Shown: piece by piece, positions 53,974 to 63,777 of the stretch | How positions within the stretch are numbered: position 1 is the first letter of the stretch | Layout: each line of letters opens with the position of its first letter | From: JAFDZW01 sp035632315 | GTDB taxonomy: Bacteria; Bacteroidota; Ignavibacteria; Palsa-1295 | Reading direction: 5' to 3' | Assembly: GCA_035632315.1 (NCBI GenBank) | Contig: DASQGZ010000043.1 | Location: 123,005-187,004, forward strand | Length of the DNA: 64,000 bases | Notes under the pieces: generated by a model | Told to the model about the DNA's origin: nothing | Database searches by the model: none | Seen by the model: only the letters and a program-made list of their open reading frames with translations | Translations under genes and position numbers: made by a program

Positions 53974-56592
53974 ATGGACAAATTTAACCGAGTTGTGTCA
54001 GTTTTGTGGACAGTCGTAGTCCTGATCGTTCTTGGGGCCACTGCGTTCGGGCAGCAGGTCCAGTCAGTCGACGAGGGATTGTTCGTTCGTTCGACAACAC
54101 CGGTATCGAATAACGGTGCTCCATTTCCTTCGGCTGCAGGCTTCTTTACGATCAATCAAAATATGCTTATAAGCGCGGCGCGCTTCGAGCCACCGATTTA
54201 TCGGGTTACAAATTTTCCGCTTGGCAGTACGCTTGTTAATCTTGCCGTTAGTCAGTTCGATGTTCTTACCCGCGATGCGAAGATCAGCGCCCGCACTGCT
54301 GCAGGTGATGTCCCGATCAAACTTCCGCCGTATGTGCTGCTTCGCGGCGAAGTCGAGAATATGCCCGGTTCTCACGTCTACATTGCTGTTTTTCCGAGTT
54401 ATGCCCTTGGGTACATAGAGGTCCCGCTTGCTGGCGGAACGACTGAGCGCTATTTGATCCAGCCCGTAAACCAAAGTATGAGTGAAGGCACGCCTTCGAT
54501 GATCTGTTACCATCAGGATGCGATTGATCTCACCAACGATACTTATTCAAAATGGACGTGCGGCACGGAAGATTTTGCCGGTAACTTCAAGAATCTTCAT
54601 ACGCTCGAGTCAGACATCAGTAAGCGGGTCAGCCCGAAACAAAATCCGCTGGTGCAATCGAAGACCGTTCGAATGATGAAGATCGATCTCGAATGCGACT
54701 ACGATTATTTCCTTGATTTTCAGACGCGCTACCCTTCTGCTTCTGCCGATTCGCAGGCAAGCATGGGTTTGCAATATGCCGTCGCGACACTTGCGGCATC
54801 GAGTGATATTTATGTTCGCGATCTCAGCGGCGCTCAGGTTGCTTCGTACCTGCATATCTGGACAGTGACCGATCCGTGGCCAAGAACGACGACGCAGGAA
54901 ATGCTCGGGCCATTTAGCGATTATGGCTCATCGTCGCTTGCCGATGACGGCCGCGCCGGTGCGATATTACTTTCCGGTGTCAACAGTATCGGTGGCTTGG
55001 CGTGGCTCGGTACGATCTGCCAGGAGGCTCTCGGTGGTGGAGGCGAAGGCGGCTACTGTGTCTGCGGAACGGATAATGTATATTCATATCCAAAAGACGG
55101 ATTTATCTGGGACGTCGATGTCGTCGCTCACGAATTCGGCCATATCGTCGGCGCACTGCATACGCATAACTGTTCGTGGAATCCGGCGATCGATTCGTGT
55201 GTCGCGGCTGAAGGTGGTAGCTGCTATTCAACACCTGTTCCGACGCTCGGCACGATCATGAGTTATTGCCATCTGACGACCAAAGGTGTGGCACTGAAAT
55301 TCCATCAACGTCAGATCCCTGATATGACCCAATGGATCGATCAGTCAAGCTGTTCGATACCTGAACAGCTGCCGCTTGCTAATGCAGGTCAAGATCAATT
55401 TATGTGCGGCTCGGATTCGGCTATCATCAGTGGTTCCGGTACTTCCGGCAATCCTCCGTATTCATATTCCTGGCGTGCACTGCCGAATACACCGGTTTCT
55501 ACGAACCCGACGTTTACGGTCAAGCCGTTCAAGACAACGTCGTATGTCCTGACGCTCACTGATGCGAACAGCCTTCGTACCTATGATACGATGGTTGTCG
55601 TCGTTGATAACGTCAAAGCAAATCCAGGTCTTGGTCAGGTTATTTGCGGACCGGGGACTGTCCCGCTTTCCGGTTCGTCAACCGGCGGAGCCGGCGTTCT
55701 GCCGAGTTCGTATAAATATAAATGGACAGATAAATCTACCGGCACTGTCGTCAGCACGCAGCAATCGTTCAGCCCGGCGGTCAATCAAACGACGACCTAT
55801 ACGCTGAAAGTCACAGACTCCGTCGGTTGCTCAAACTCTGCAGATATTGTCGTTACTGTCACTACAAAGCCGCAAGCGTTGCTTACGCCTGCCGGAGCAA
55901 GTACGATCTGCGACGGTGATACAGTTACTTTTGATGCGGGAGCAGGATTCAAGCATTATATATGGTATCGTGACGGGAAAAAACTTCTCGATACATCGGT
56001 GCAATTTTTTCATACAATGACGGCCGGTGTGTATACGGTCGTGGTCACGAATCCCGGTATCGGATGCTGGGACAGCTCTGCTGCAACGACGGTGACGGTT
56101 GATTCGAAGCCGCTTGTGCCGACGATTTCGAAACAAGGTGCGACATTGACGTCCTCCACCGATCAGTCATATATAGCCTATCAATGGTTCAAAAACCAAA
56201 AACCGATCCCCGGTGCGACAAACTCGACTTACAATGCTACGACGATTGGTGCATACTATGTTCAAGTGACCGGTACGAACGGCTGTAAGTCTCGTTCGAC
56301 TTCCGTGCAGATCACGAGCGGCGTTCCTTCTGCAGAACTTGATGAGCATATTGGTGTCTATCCGAACCCGGCAACGAGCCAGATCGTCTTCGAGTGGAAT
56401 GACGTCACTGCGCATTCGCTTTCACTCATGATCACCGATCTTTCCGGCAAAATGCTCTATAATTCTATCTCGAATACCGTCGCTTCATCAGGAGCTTTCT
56501 CGATCGACGTTCATTCGCTTGCGGGAGGAACATACTTCCTGCACTATAACTTTGACGGGACGGAATCGGTCAGGAAGTTCGTCAAACAGTGA
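53974..56592 (+). CDS. Secreted metzincin metalloprotease with Ig-like repeats and T9SS domain
   Basis: Protein of 872 residues: signal peptide to FGQQ, a prodomain of about 190 residues, and a catalytic domain with the metzincin zinc motif H-E-x2-H-x2-G-x2-H starting at H386 (HEFGHIVGALH) and a Met-turn TIMSYC. Three Ig/PKD-like domains follow (NAGQDQFMCGSD; GLGQVICGPGTV; ICDGDTVTFDAG), each with Cys pairs, and a T9SS sorting domain (VYPNPATSQIVFEW ... GGTYFLHY). It resembles reprolysin (M12B)-type secreted proteases. Expected to be exported by T9SS and to act outside the cell. Confidence 0.9.
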   Translation: MDKFNRVVSVLWTVVVLIVLGATAFGQQVQSVDEGLFVRSTTPVSNNGAPFPSAAGFFTINQNMLISAARFEPPIYRVTNFPLGSTLVNLAVSQFDVLTRDAKISARTAAGDVPIKLPPYVLLRGEVENMPGSHVYIAVFPSYALGYIEVPLAGGTTERYLIQPVNQSMSEGTPSMICYHQDAIDLTNDTYSKWTCGTEDFAGNFKNLHTLESDISKRVSPKQNPLVQSKTVRMMKIDLECDYDYFLDFQTRYPSASADSQASMGLQYAVATLAASSDIYVRDLSGAQVASYLHIWTVTDPWPRTTTQEMLGPFSDYGSSSLADDGRAGAILLSGVNSIGGLAWLGTICQEALGGGGEGGYCVCGTDNVYSYPKDGFIWDVDVVAHEFGHIVGALHTHNCSWNPAIDSCVAAEGGSCYSTPVPTLGTIMSYCHLTTKGVALKFHQRQIPDMTQWIDQSSCSIPEQLPLANAGQDQFMCGSDSAIISGSGTSGNPPYSYSWRALPNTPVSTNPTFTVKPFKTTSYVLTLTDANSLRTYDTMVVVVDNVKANPGLGQVICGPGTVPLSGSSTGGAGVLPSSYKYKWTDKSTGTVVSTQQSFSPAVNQTTTYTLKVTDSVGCSNSADIVVTVTTKPQALLTPAGASTICDGDTVTFDAGAGFKHYIWYRDGKKLLDTSVQFFHTMTAGVYTVVVTNPGIGCWDSSAATTVTVDSKPLVPTISKQGATLTSSTDQSYIAYQWFKNQKPIPGATNSTYNATTIGAYYVQVTGTNGCKSRSTSVQITSGVPSAELDEHIGVYPNPATSQIVFEWNDVTAHSLSLMITDLSGKMLYNSISNTVASSGAFSIDVHSLAGGTYFLHYNFDGTESVRKFVKQ

Positions 56593-56650
56593 TGGGTTTT
56601 GTGCAACCCTACACTTCAATAGGATAGGAAATAGTTTTCCATATTGCAGC

Positions 56651-56672
56651 CCCCTCTTTCGATAAAGAGGGG
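56651..56672 (+). terminator. Rho-independent terminator
   Basis: Perfect 9-bp stem CCCCTCTTT / AAAGAGGGG with a 4-base loop (CGAT), followed by TATTTTATTTTC, about 58 bases after the protease stop. Confidence 0.88.
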
Positions 56673-56779
56673 TATTTTATTTTCTTTTTTTTCAAAATTA
56701 CGGAACAGTCGGAACCAAATCGTTGTAATTTGCCTAAAGAAACGCAAGAGTTAATTACTTATTAAGAACAGACTGATCT

Positions 56780-57010
56780 ATGCTTTGGACACCTGAGCTT
56801 GCTCAATATCTTGAAGATGCACCCTGGCCTGCAACGCGCGACGAACTGATCGATTATTGCGAACGGATCGGCGCCCCGCCGGCGGTCATCAAAAATCTTC
56901 AGGAGATCGAAGACCAAGACGAAGTCTTCGAATCGATCGAGGAAGTATGGCCTGATTATTCGTCAGAGACGGATGAATTTTATTACGACGACGAATTGAA
57001 CGAGTATTGA
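56780..57010 (+). CDS. DUF2795 domain protein
   Basis: Acidic cytosolic protein of 76 residues matching DUF2795 over its length: APWPATRDELIDYCERIGAPPAVIKNLQEIED and the VFESIEEVWPDYS tail. Family function is not established. The TTG start proposed for the next gene overlaps its stop (TTGA). Confidence 0.88.
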   Translation: MLWTPELAQYLEDAPWPATRDELIDYCERIGAPPAVIKNLQEIEDQDEVFESIEEVWPDYSSETDEFYYDDELNEY

Positions 57011-59268
57011 TAGACCCACAGTCGAGGCTGAGATCCGTGGGCGACGTGAGTCGCTCGCGGCGGAGCGCCCGTTCCAGACTGCCGCACCCGCTGCAGTTAT
57101 TTCCAAAACTACTTTTTATTGTACTGCTCGTTGCTGTCGCAGGGCCGTCGTTCGGGCAATCGTTTATTGAACTAGAAAAAAACCGAAAACGGGAGATCGT
57201 CGATGTCCGCTTCGAAGGCAACCGTTCGCTTTCGACTCCCGAACTGCAGAGCATCGTGGCGACGCAGGCACCAAGTTGGCTGAGCGGGCTTAGTTTCCTC
57301 AGTTCGAGCCTCGGTCCGCAATTGGTTGACCCCGAAGTACAGGGCGAAGACACGGTGCGATTATTCGTTTATTATCGTAATCGCGGATTTCTCGATGCAC
57401 ATGTGAGCTGCGCATATCGTGATGTTCCGTCAACCGTTGAAGCGTGGCAAAATGTCGTCAAACACAACGCGTTGCTTGCCGCCAACGAAAAATCGAAGCT
57501 TCCGAATATTCAAGACACTGTAATCTTCCGTGTTTCCGAAGGGACGCCATATACCATCAATTTCTTCTCGTTCTCCGGTCTTGAAAACCTGCCATCTGAT
57601 CTGTTGCAGCAGGTTAATAAAGAAACGGTCCTGAAGAAGGGCACTACGTATTCGGCAGATAAATTCAATCAGGAGCGGCTTCGCGTCGAGACTATTTTAC
57701 GTGAGAACGGCTACGCGTTCTTCACAACGCCGCGCGATTCGCAGATCGTCGTCAAACATCCGCTGACGCATACGACGGATATCAATATGACATTCCATAC
57801 GGGTCCGCGGGTTCGTAACGGTATGGCGCATATTTATTACGACTCGGCATATCAAGCACGCGGGACGGTCAGGCCGTCGGTCATTATGCGGCAAATATCT
57901 CTCGATTCGGGAGCGTGGTTCCGCTACTCTGATCTGGCAGCCACCGAACGTGACCTCGGGCGGCTTGGCACATTCGAATTATATAAAGTCGATCTCGACA
58001 CATCGGGATTCGCCGGGCATTCGGATTCGATCAAAGAAGGTACCGCAGTGCCTGTTTCAATTTTTCTACGAATGCGTTCGCTTGCCGAATTGACGCCAGG
58101 TATTTTTCTTGGTTCCGGCGGGATCAAAGGCGTTGTTTTTGGCGGCAGCCTTGCGCTGACACATCACTCGATCTTTGGCGGCGCAGAAAATGCGACGATC
58201 CAAACAGAGTATCAGCCGCTGCCGACATCACAGCTTCGGTGGAGCCTCGGCGGTCAGCTCGTCTTTCCGTATGTCGGATTTAAAAAAGTGCCGCTCATTC
58301 TTTCGGCAAACTTCGTCACCAACGAATTAAAGAACGAGTATAAAGAGCAGATCTACGAGGCATCGGTCGGGTCGAATATTTTACTGTCCGCACCGACGAT
58401 CAAACCGCGAGTAGTACTTGTGCCGGATATCAGTTTGGAGTATGTCCGGCGAGATATTTCCGATACGACGTTCTTTATGACTACGAGTATACTGACCAAG
58501 CGCGAGCAGTTCAACATTCCGCTTTCCGTGAATTTGTCATTCGATTGGTCGAACGATCTGCTTAATCCCTCAGCCGGGTCGATCGTTGCCTATACAACGC
58601 AATTTGCTTCGCCGGTGCTTTCGAAGATATTTCCTACGCGGCTGCCGAGTGCGGCATATTGGAAAAATACGCTCCAATTAAAAACATATATGGATGCCAG
58701 CAGAAATGCGACGAGCATTTTTGCATTTCGGTTGTCCGGCGGAGTAATTACACTCTTCAGTCCGGAAGACACGTCCCGCGATATTTCGTTCGAACGCCGA
58801 TTTTACGGCGGCGGTACGAATTCGCTTCGTGCCTGGGGATCACGAGGCATTCTTGTTTCACGTGATACGCTTGCGACGCGACCTCAGACCGGCGGTTATA
58901 AATCATTCGAGGCGAACATCGAATGGCGGTATGCGCCGTTTCAGTATTATCCCGCCCCGTTCACTGCATGGGAAAGTTTCTTCAGCGATATGCGGATCGC
59001 GTTCTTTGCCGATGCAGGTAATGTGTGGGATCGGGATGTCCCAATAACAATTAGCACGATGGCACTTGCTGCTGGTGCGGGTATTCATTACACGACGCTC
59101 TTCGGTGTCTTTCGTTTAGATTTCGGTTTGAAAATGTATGATCCGAACCCCTCGTCAACAAGCGGGCTCATTCCTGCGGATGCAAGCGGGAAATTTTTGT
59201 GGAACCGAGGCAAATTTAAATTCTTCGATGTCTGTACGGTCCAGCTTGGTTTCGGACAATCGTTCTAA
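57007..59268 (+). CDS. Omp85-family outer-membrane protein (BamA/TamA-like)
   Basis: Protein of 753 residues: hydrophobic leader near residues 33-48 (LLFIVLLVAVAGPSFGQ), POTRA-like periplasmic repeats (REIVDVRFEGNRSLSTPELQSIV near 60; YTINFFSFSGLENLPSD near 190) and a 16-strand-type C-terminal surface-antigen barrel ending in LGFGQSF with terminal Phe. It inserts or secretes outer-membrane proteins (family knowledge); TamA- or BamA-paralogue status cannot be separated here. The TTG 57007 start overlaps the DUF2795 stop; GTG 57040 would shorten the cytosolic stub before the leader. Confidence 0.85.
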   Translation: MIDPQSRLRSVGDVSRSRRSARSRLPHPLQLFPKLLFIVLLVAVAGPSFGQSFIELEKNRKREIVDVRFEGNRSLSTPELQSIVATQAPSWLSGLSFLSSSLGPQLVDPEVQGEDTVRLFVYYRNRGFLDAHVSCAYRDVPSTVEAWQNVVKHNALLAANEKSKLPNIQDTVIFRVSEGTPYTINFFSFSGLENLPSDLLQQVNKETVLKKGTTYSADKFNQERLRVETILRENGYAFFTTPRDSQIVVKHPLTHTTDINMTFHTGPRVRNGMAHIYYDSAYQARGTVRPSVIMRQISLDSGAWFRYSDLAATERDLGRLGTFELYKVDLDTSGFAGHSDSIKEGTAVPVSIFLRMRSLAELTPGIFLGSGGIKGVVFGGSLALTHHSIFGGAENATIQTEYQPLPTSQLRWSLGGQLVFPYVGFKKVPLILSANFVTNELKNEYKEQIYEASVGSNILLSAPTIKPRVVLVPDISLEYVRRDISDTTFFMTTSILTKREQFNIPLSVNLSFDWSNDLLNPSAGSIVAYTTQFASPVLSKIFPTRLPSAAYWKNTLQLKTYMDASRNATSIFAFRLSGGVITLFSPEDTSRDISFERRFYGGGTNSLRAWGSRGILVSRDTLATRPQTGGYKSFEANIEWRYAPFQYYPAPFTAWESFFSDMRIAFFADAGNVWDRDVPITISTMALAAGAGIHYTTLFGVFRLDFGLKMYDPNPSSTSGLIPADASGKFLWNRGKFKFFDVCTVQLGFGQSF

Positions 59269-59275
59269 ACGTCCA

Positions 59276-61021
59276 TTATTTACCGAGCTTCCATATCTCA
59301 CACGGAAAACCGCCGTCTTGAAAACGCATAACAAGACTGTCTGTCGGTGCGATCTGATGGGCTCCGTCGATCAAACCATGAAAGCGGTCGACATCCATTG
59401 AAGTCTGAAGAAATAAATACTCGTTCCCCGCGCTTCGGGACGAATCAAGCTCTTGGCGTAGTATCGTACTGTCTTCGAGATATGCAAGATGAAGATCGTG
59501 TCTGCCAAGTGTCTGAAAATACGCACGTACAAAACCTTGCGGGAATGTATGCTGTGCATACAGTTTATAAGTGTCATCCATTGATGTGATCTCATTCTCG
59601 CTTGACATCCCATATAGTGCCGGCCCGGTGACGGCAACGATGGCATCGGTCGGCAGCAGCCGTGCCATCGATTTGATCGCGTCGTTTGCGTGGATCCTGC
59701 TTGTGCGGACATCAAGTAATAACTGCTCCTTGGCCCGAAGTTTTGGCAGCAGAGCAAAGAATATAATAACTGCAATGCCAATAGTGCCGGATACGATACC
59801 AATACGTAATAATTTATTCGGCGTCGAAACAAGAAATGTATTTATCTCATAAAAAATAATGCTCACTCCTGCGCCGCCGATAACGGAGAATAGAAATGTC
59901 AGCTCCGCGATCTGGGTCTTTACCAACATGATCGTAATGAGCAAAAAGCCGATGTTTATCATAGCGATCAGCGCGAACAAGGAGAGAAATGACATTCGCG
60001 TTGCACGGTTCGATCCCTGTAAAGGGAATAAAAAGAATGTGACCAAGAAAAACAAGATCAGAACCGGCTTCGATACGACCCATAGTATTATGCCCACGAA
60101 GAGGAAGATGCAGCAATAAACGAGTCGTCTCTTCGGTAGTTTTGCCGTGTTAGCGGTGATAATACCGAAAACAGCTGCAAGCATATAGAGTAGGAACGGG
60201 AATTGGCAAAGTGTTTCGGTGTAATATCTGATCCGGTCTTTCAGAAAGAACATCATTTCGTCATGAGGCACCGCCGTGAAATGAAAAAATCTTGTCGATG
60301 CCGCGTTCGAGAGAAAGAATTGATTGACAGAGATCAATATAAAAATTACGTACGTTGTTGTCCAAGTTATGCGGCCATTCTTTGTAAGTTTTTTTATTCC
60401 CCGTTTGAATTTTTTCCAACGAAGAAAAATCGCACCGATCCAAACGCCGTGAATAAGCAGAACGGATGGCTCTTTCGTCAGCACGGCAAGAATACCAACG
60501 AGATTGGCAATAACCCACGTCGATAGTTTTGGTTCTTCGATCGCGCGCAGGCCGTAATACCAGGCCATCGCACAGAACATCATCTCAAGAGCATAGGTCA
60601 TATCCGAAAACCAGAAAAGGATATTGAGTATCGGCAGGAATGCAAGCCAATACCAGATCGCACTGATCTCGAGCGCAGATTTTTTTTCTGAAATAAATCG
60701 GGCGGTAAGACCTGTAAATGCGATCGCTGCAAAGAACGAGCCGACAAGCACAAAATGCCAGACCCAATAATGTTCTGTCCCGACGATGTGAGTCAAAAGC
60801 CAAAAAACGATCGCAATGACGGGGCGGAAAGAAAGAAATATCTCACCACTGTTCGGGCTTAGGGCGTCGAGCAGCGAATGATGATCCGCCCATTGCATAT
60901 ATAGCACATCGTCCATTCGGAATGGCATTCCGTAACGAGTGAGGATTACGATAAGGGCAACGACGGCTGCGACGGTAAGCAGAATGTCGGGTATGTTCTT
61001 TCGACGAAAGAATGATGGCAT
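59276..61021 (-). CDS. Polytopic membrane protein, glycosyltransferase-C-like
   Basis: Protein of 581 residues with about 11 hydrophobic segments in the first 440 residues and a soluble C-terminal domain. The first external loop has RMDDVLYMQWADHHSL, an Asp-Asp motif of the type seen in lipid-linked-sugar-dependent GT-C transferases, and LAVLTKEPSVLL resembles the conserved TKE-x-P element of such enzymes (as in Dol-P-Man-type and TMTC proteins). Transferase activity is inference. It is second in a minus-strand unit behind 61038-61571. Confidence 0.7.
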   Translation of the reverse strand: MPSFFRRKNIPDILLTVAAVVALIVILTRYGMPFRMDDVLYMQWADHHSLLDALSPNSGEIFLSFRPVIAIVFWLLTHIVGTEHYWVWHFVLVGSFFAAIAFTGLTARFISEKKSALEISAIWYWLAFLPILNILFWFSDMTYALEMMFCAMAWYYGLRAIEEPKLSTWVIANLVGILAVLTKEPSVLLIHGVWIGAIFLRWKKFKRGIKKLTKNGRITWTTTYVIFILISVNQFFLSNAASTRFFHFTAVPHDEMMFFLKDRIRYYTETLCQFPFLLYMLAAVFGIITANTAKLPKRRLVYCCIFLFVGIILWVVSKPVLILFFLVTFFLFPLQGSNRATRMSFLSLFALIAMINIGFLLITIMLVKTQIAELTFLFSVIGGAGVSIIFYEINTFLVSTPNKLLRIGIVSGTIGIAVIIFFALLPKLRAKEQLLLDVRTSRIHANDAIKSMARLLPTDAIVAVTGPALYGMSSENEITSMDDTYKLYAQHTFPQGFVRAYFQTLGRHDLHLAYLEDSTILRQELDSSRSAGNEYLFLQTSMDVDRFHGLIDGAHQIAPTDSLVMRFQDGGFPCEIWKLGK

Positions 61022-61037
61022 GTACTTTGGAGAAATT

Positions 61038-61571
61038 CTATTTGCGGTATTGTGTCGTATCGACCGGGATCGTCGAACCGGATGATGGCGGCGGTGGCGG
61101 AGTCACCGGGATCGCATTCATTTTTTCGACGGGCACAACGCCAACACCGTACGTTCGCACCATTCTTGTCCCAAGAAATAAAGTGATGACCAGACAAAAG
61201 ACTGTAATTACTTGCAATGTCAGATATGCGCCCTTGAGACCGGCTCCGCCTTCAGCAGAAGTAAGTTTTTTTGCGAATGACATCCGAAAAATAACGAGTA
61301 CCAGCACTGCAACTGAAAAAACAATGCCCAGTGTCTTATGGAACATTGCACTGGTGACAGCTTCGGATGTGACGTGGTCGGATGCTTCTGCGCCGAAACC
61401 GGTCAAGAGTGAAATAAGCGCAAAGAGGAAACCGAGCCTGAGGCTGTTCCAGCCATAGCGCATGGCGCCGTCATTCTGCTTGCCCCGTCCGGTAAGCTCG
61501 AAAATAATCCCGAGCGTCACGAGCGCGACAGTAAAATAATTTGAAACAGTATGAAGTTCGCCGATAGACAT
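61038..61571 (-). CDS. DUF2231-like four-helix membrane protein
   Basis: Protein of 177 residues with four membrane segments (about 10-25, 48-65, 80-98, 118-140) and a Pro-rich tail. The opening ELHTVSNYFTVALVTLGIIFELTG has the His-containing first helix pattern of DUF2231 membrane proteins. Start at 61571 is preferred; an in-frame ATG at 61706 would translate the repeat-bearing spacer. It precedes the GT-C-like gene by 16 bases on the same strand. Confidence 0.65.
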   Translation of the reverse strand: MSIGELHTVSNYFTVALVTLGIIFELTGRGKQNDGAMRYGWNSLRLGFLFALISLLTGFGAEASDHVTSEAVTSAMFHKTLGIVFSVAVLVLVIFRMSFAKKLTSAEGGAGLKGAYLTLQVITVFCLVITLFLGTRMVRTYGVGVVPVEKMNAIPVTPPPPPSSGSTIPVDTTQYRK

Positions 61572-61653
61572 AACAACAACAGTTAATGAAGACAGGAAAA
61601 TAGCTAAACACAAGGAAAGAATCCGTAAATTTTGGGAGTAGTGTTCTGTTGGC

Positions 61654-61756
61654 AGTGGCCGGTGACCAGTTGATGCTATGACTACTTCGCAATTTGTTCG
61701 TAGCAATGATGGTTACTAGTGGTACTATATTTACTGACTACTGATCACCGACCACT
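61654..61756. repeat. Inverted repeat in the divergent promoter region
   Basis: AGTGGCCGGTGACCAG (61654-61669) and CTGATCACCGACCACT (61741-61756) are reverse complements at 14 of 16 positions, 71 bases apart, between the DUF2231-like gene (minus) and the EamA gene (plus). May be an operator pair or a copy of a dispersed repeat. Confidence 0.5.
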
Positions 61757-61767
61757 GACCACTATTC

Positions 61768-62649
61768 ATGCAGTCTGTATCAAAGTTGACGTTCTTTTCT
61801 CTCTACGCGACGATCTGCCTTATCTGGGGATCGACGTGGCTTGTGATCCGCCTTGGCACGGACGCTTCGCTGCCCCCGTTCGCTGCGGCAAGTATGCGTT
61901 TTTTTTTAGCGACGACCCTTCTATGGTCGTTCGTTCTTTATAAAAAGATTGCTCTTCCGCGCTCACGGTCGTCGTGGGGCGCTGTCATCCTGATCGGGTT
62001 TCTGACCAATGGGCTGCAATTCGGCATCGTTTATTGGGCTTCACGCTTTATCCCGTCAGGCCTCGAGGCGGTGATATTCGGTACAATGCCGCTATTCACG
62101 GCAGTGATCGCTCATTACCATTTACCGGGTGATCATCTGACACGTACGCGGATCACCGGCATTATTATTGGTGTGATCGGTATTGCAACGATCTTTCTTC
62201 CACAGTTCAGCGAAGTTCGAGGCGAAGCACTCGGTCCAATGGTGTTGATCGTCATTGCGCCAATGCTCGGGGCTGTCAGCGCAGTGATCACAAAAAAGAA
62301 AACGCACGACATTCCTGCGGTGACGTTAAATGCGGTCACGACGGTTGTCGGAGCTGTCCTGCTTGGGATCGTTTCCCTTGCCAGTGAGCCACTTGAGAAA
62401 ATTCAACTGACACAAGCCCAAATCGGGCCGGTACTCTATCTCGCAATTATCGGGACCATCGTTACATTCGGCATTTATTTTAAGTTGATCAAAATGACAT
62501 CGGCAGTAACAATGAGTTTTGTTTCCGTTATTACGCCTGCAATTGCTGTAATACTTGGCTGGATCGTCCTCGGAGAAAAATTAGATGCTTATGAGATATC
62601 CGGCTCCACGCTCGTGCTTGTCGGGACGGCGATCTCATTGCGGATGTAG
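61768..62649 (+). CDS. EamA-family (drug/metabolite) transporter
   Basis: Inner-membrane transporter of 293 residues with ten predicted helices in two EamA halves: IWGSTWLVIRLGTD near residue 15 and FIPSGLEAVIFGTMPLFTAVIAHYHLPGD in the first half; a YLAIIGTIVTFGIYFKLI and FVSVITPAIAVILGWIVLGEKL in the second. Substrates of this superfamily range from metabolites to amino acids; none can be assigned. Its TAG stop lies in a palindrome shared with the convergent gene. Confidence 0.9.
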   Translation: MQSVSKLTFFSLYATICLIWGSTWLVIRLGTDASLPPFAAASMRFFLATTLLWSFVLYKKIALPRSRSSWGAVILIGFLTNGLQFGIVYWASRFIPSGLEAVIFGTMPLFTAVIAHYHLPGDHLTRTRITGIIIGVIGIATIFLPQFSEVRGEALGPMVLIVIAPMLGAVSAVITKKKTHDIPAVTLNAVTTVVGAVLLGIVSLASEPLEKIQLTQAQIGPVLYLAIIGTIVTFGIYFKLIKMTSAVTMSFVSVITPAIAVILGWIVLGEKLDAYEISGSTLVLVGTAISLRM

Positions 62650-62673
62650 AGGCGAGGCATGCCTCGCCCCTAC
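62646..62673. repeat. Perfect-core intergenic palindrome supplying both stop codons
   Basis: GGCGAGGCATGCCTCGCC at 62651-62668 is a perfect 18-base palindrome, extended by GTAGA / CCTAC arms. TAG at 62647-62649 ends the EamA gene, and the mirror TAG (minus strand, 62670-62672) ends the prolyl aminopeptidase gene. Similar GTAGGGGCGAGGC palindromes are familiar from intergenic repeats in other bacteria, notably Cyanobacteria (from memory). It may double as a transcription barrier, though T-runs are absent. Confidence 0.75.
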
Positions 62674-63590
62674 GCTCTATATGAATCTGTAGCCGCTGTC
62701 AGCGCAGAACTGATCTCTTCTTCGAACTGCGAATGACCGGAACGCGGGCAAACGACGAGCTTCGCGTTTGTCAATTCTTTTTTCAGATCGAACGCATTCT
62801 TGATCGCACAGATAACGTCATAACGTCCATGGACGATCGTTGTCGGGATATGTTTGATCTTATGTACATCGCGAAGCAGCTGTCCTTCTTCAAGGAAGCA
62901 GCGGTTCTTGATGAAGTGGCATTCGATGCGCGCAAAGTTAATCGCGAATTGGTCTTCTGTCGGACGCTCGGTTGTGACGAGTTTGATGATTGACCACTCC
63001 CAACCCGACCAACATCTTGCCGCTTCGAGCATCGCCTTTTTATCACTTCCGGTGAGAACGCGGTAATAAGCCTCAGTCCACGATTCGTTTTCTTTTCGCG
63101 TTACGCCCTTAGAAAACTTTTCCCATTCGTCAGGATAAATTTCGCTCGCGCCATACTGATAGAGCCAATCATTGTCGAGATCGCGCGAGAGAAATATTCC
63201 ACGAAGCACAAGATGTGTTACTCGTTCGGGGTATTTTTCAGAATAACTTAGCGAAAGCGTCGAACCCCACGAGCCACCAAAGACGAGCCATTTTTCAATG
63301 CCAAGGTGTTTGCGAAGTTTTTCGATATCTTCAACGATATTCCACGTATCGTTTTCTTCGAGCACTGCCAGCGGCGAACTCCTTCCGCAGGCGCGCTGAT
63401 CGAAGAGGACAATACGATATTTTTTTGGGTCGAAAAATCTCCGCATATCCGGCGAGCACCCCGCTCCGGGACCCCCATGCAGCACCACCGCAGGCTGTCC
63501 ATTTGGGTTACCGACTTCTTCGTAATATAATGTATGAATATCGGACACTTTCAGGTGCCCTGAGTTAAACGGTTCGATCTCGGGATACAT
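62670..63590 (-). CDS. pip: Prolyl aminopeptidase (proline iminopeptidase)
   Basis: Alpha/beta hydrolase of peptidase family S33 with 306 residues that releases N-terminal proline. VLHGGPGAGCSPDMRRFFDP oxyanion region, FDQRACGRSSP, nucleophile S107 in FGGSWGSTLSL, catalytic D258 (HGRYDVIC) and H286 (SGHSQFE) are all present, and the CWSGWEWS cap motif is diagnostic for the family. Cytosolic, no leader. Convergent with the EamA transporter; the stop lies in the palindrome. Confidence 0.94.
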   Translation of the reverse strand: MYPEIEPFNSGHLKVSDIHTLYYEEVGNPNGQPAVVLHGGPGAGCSPDMRRFFDPKKYRIVLFDQRACGRSSPLAVLEENDTWNIVEDIEKLRKHLGIEKWLVFGGSWGSTLSLSYSEKYPERVTHLVLRGIFLSRDLDNDWLYQYGASEIYPDEWEKFSKGVTRKENESWTEAYYRVLTGSDKKAMLEAARCWSGWEWSIIKLVTTERPTEDQFAINFARIECHFIKNRCFLEEGQLLRDVHKIKHIPTTIVHGRYDVICAIKNAFDLKKELTNAKLVVCPRSGHSQFEEEISSALTAATDSYRA

Positions 63591-63777
63591 TAGTGGTTAT
63601 AAGTACTAGGTGTTAGGGAAATTATTTGTTCTAACGTCAATTAACTTACGATGAGTGCCGTCGGTTCACCTAACCCCCATCACCTAACACCCAACCCCTA
63701 ACACCACTCCCGGCACGTAACCACTCCCTATCCTGTTACGTACACCCACTTATAAAAAGCGGTGTTCATTGAAAATT
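63591..63777. repeat. Spacer with CCTAACACC-type degenerate repeats upstream of ssrA
   Basis: AGGTGTTAGGG at 63608-63618 faces an array of CACCTAAC, CACCTAACAC and CCCTAACACC words between 63667 and 63705. Related words occur in other spacers (8946-8954, 44326-44365, near 53809). No promoter could be assigned with confidence; TATAAA at 63751 lies 22 bases before the presumed tmRNA 5' end. Confidence 0.5.
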
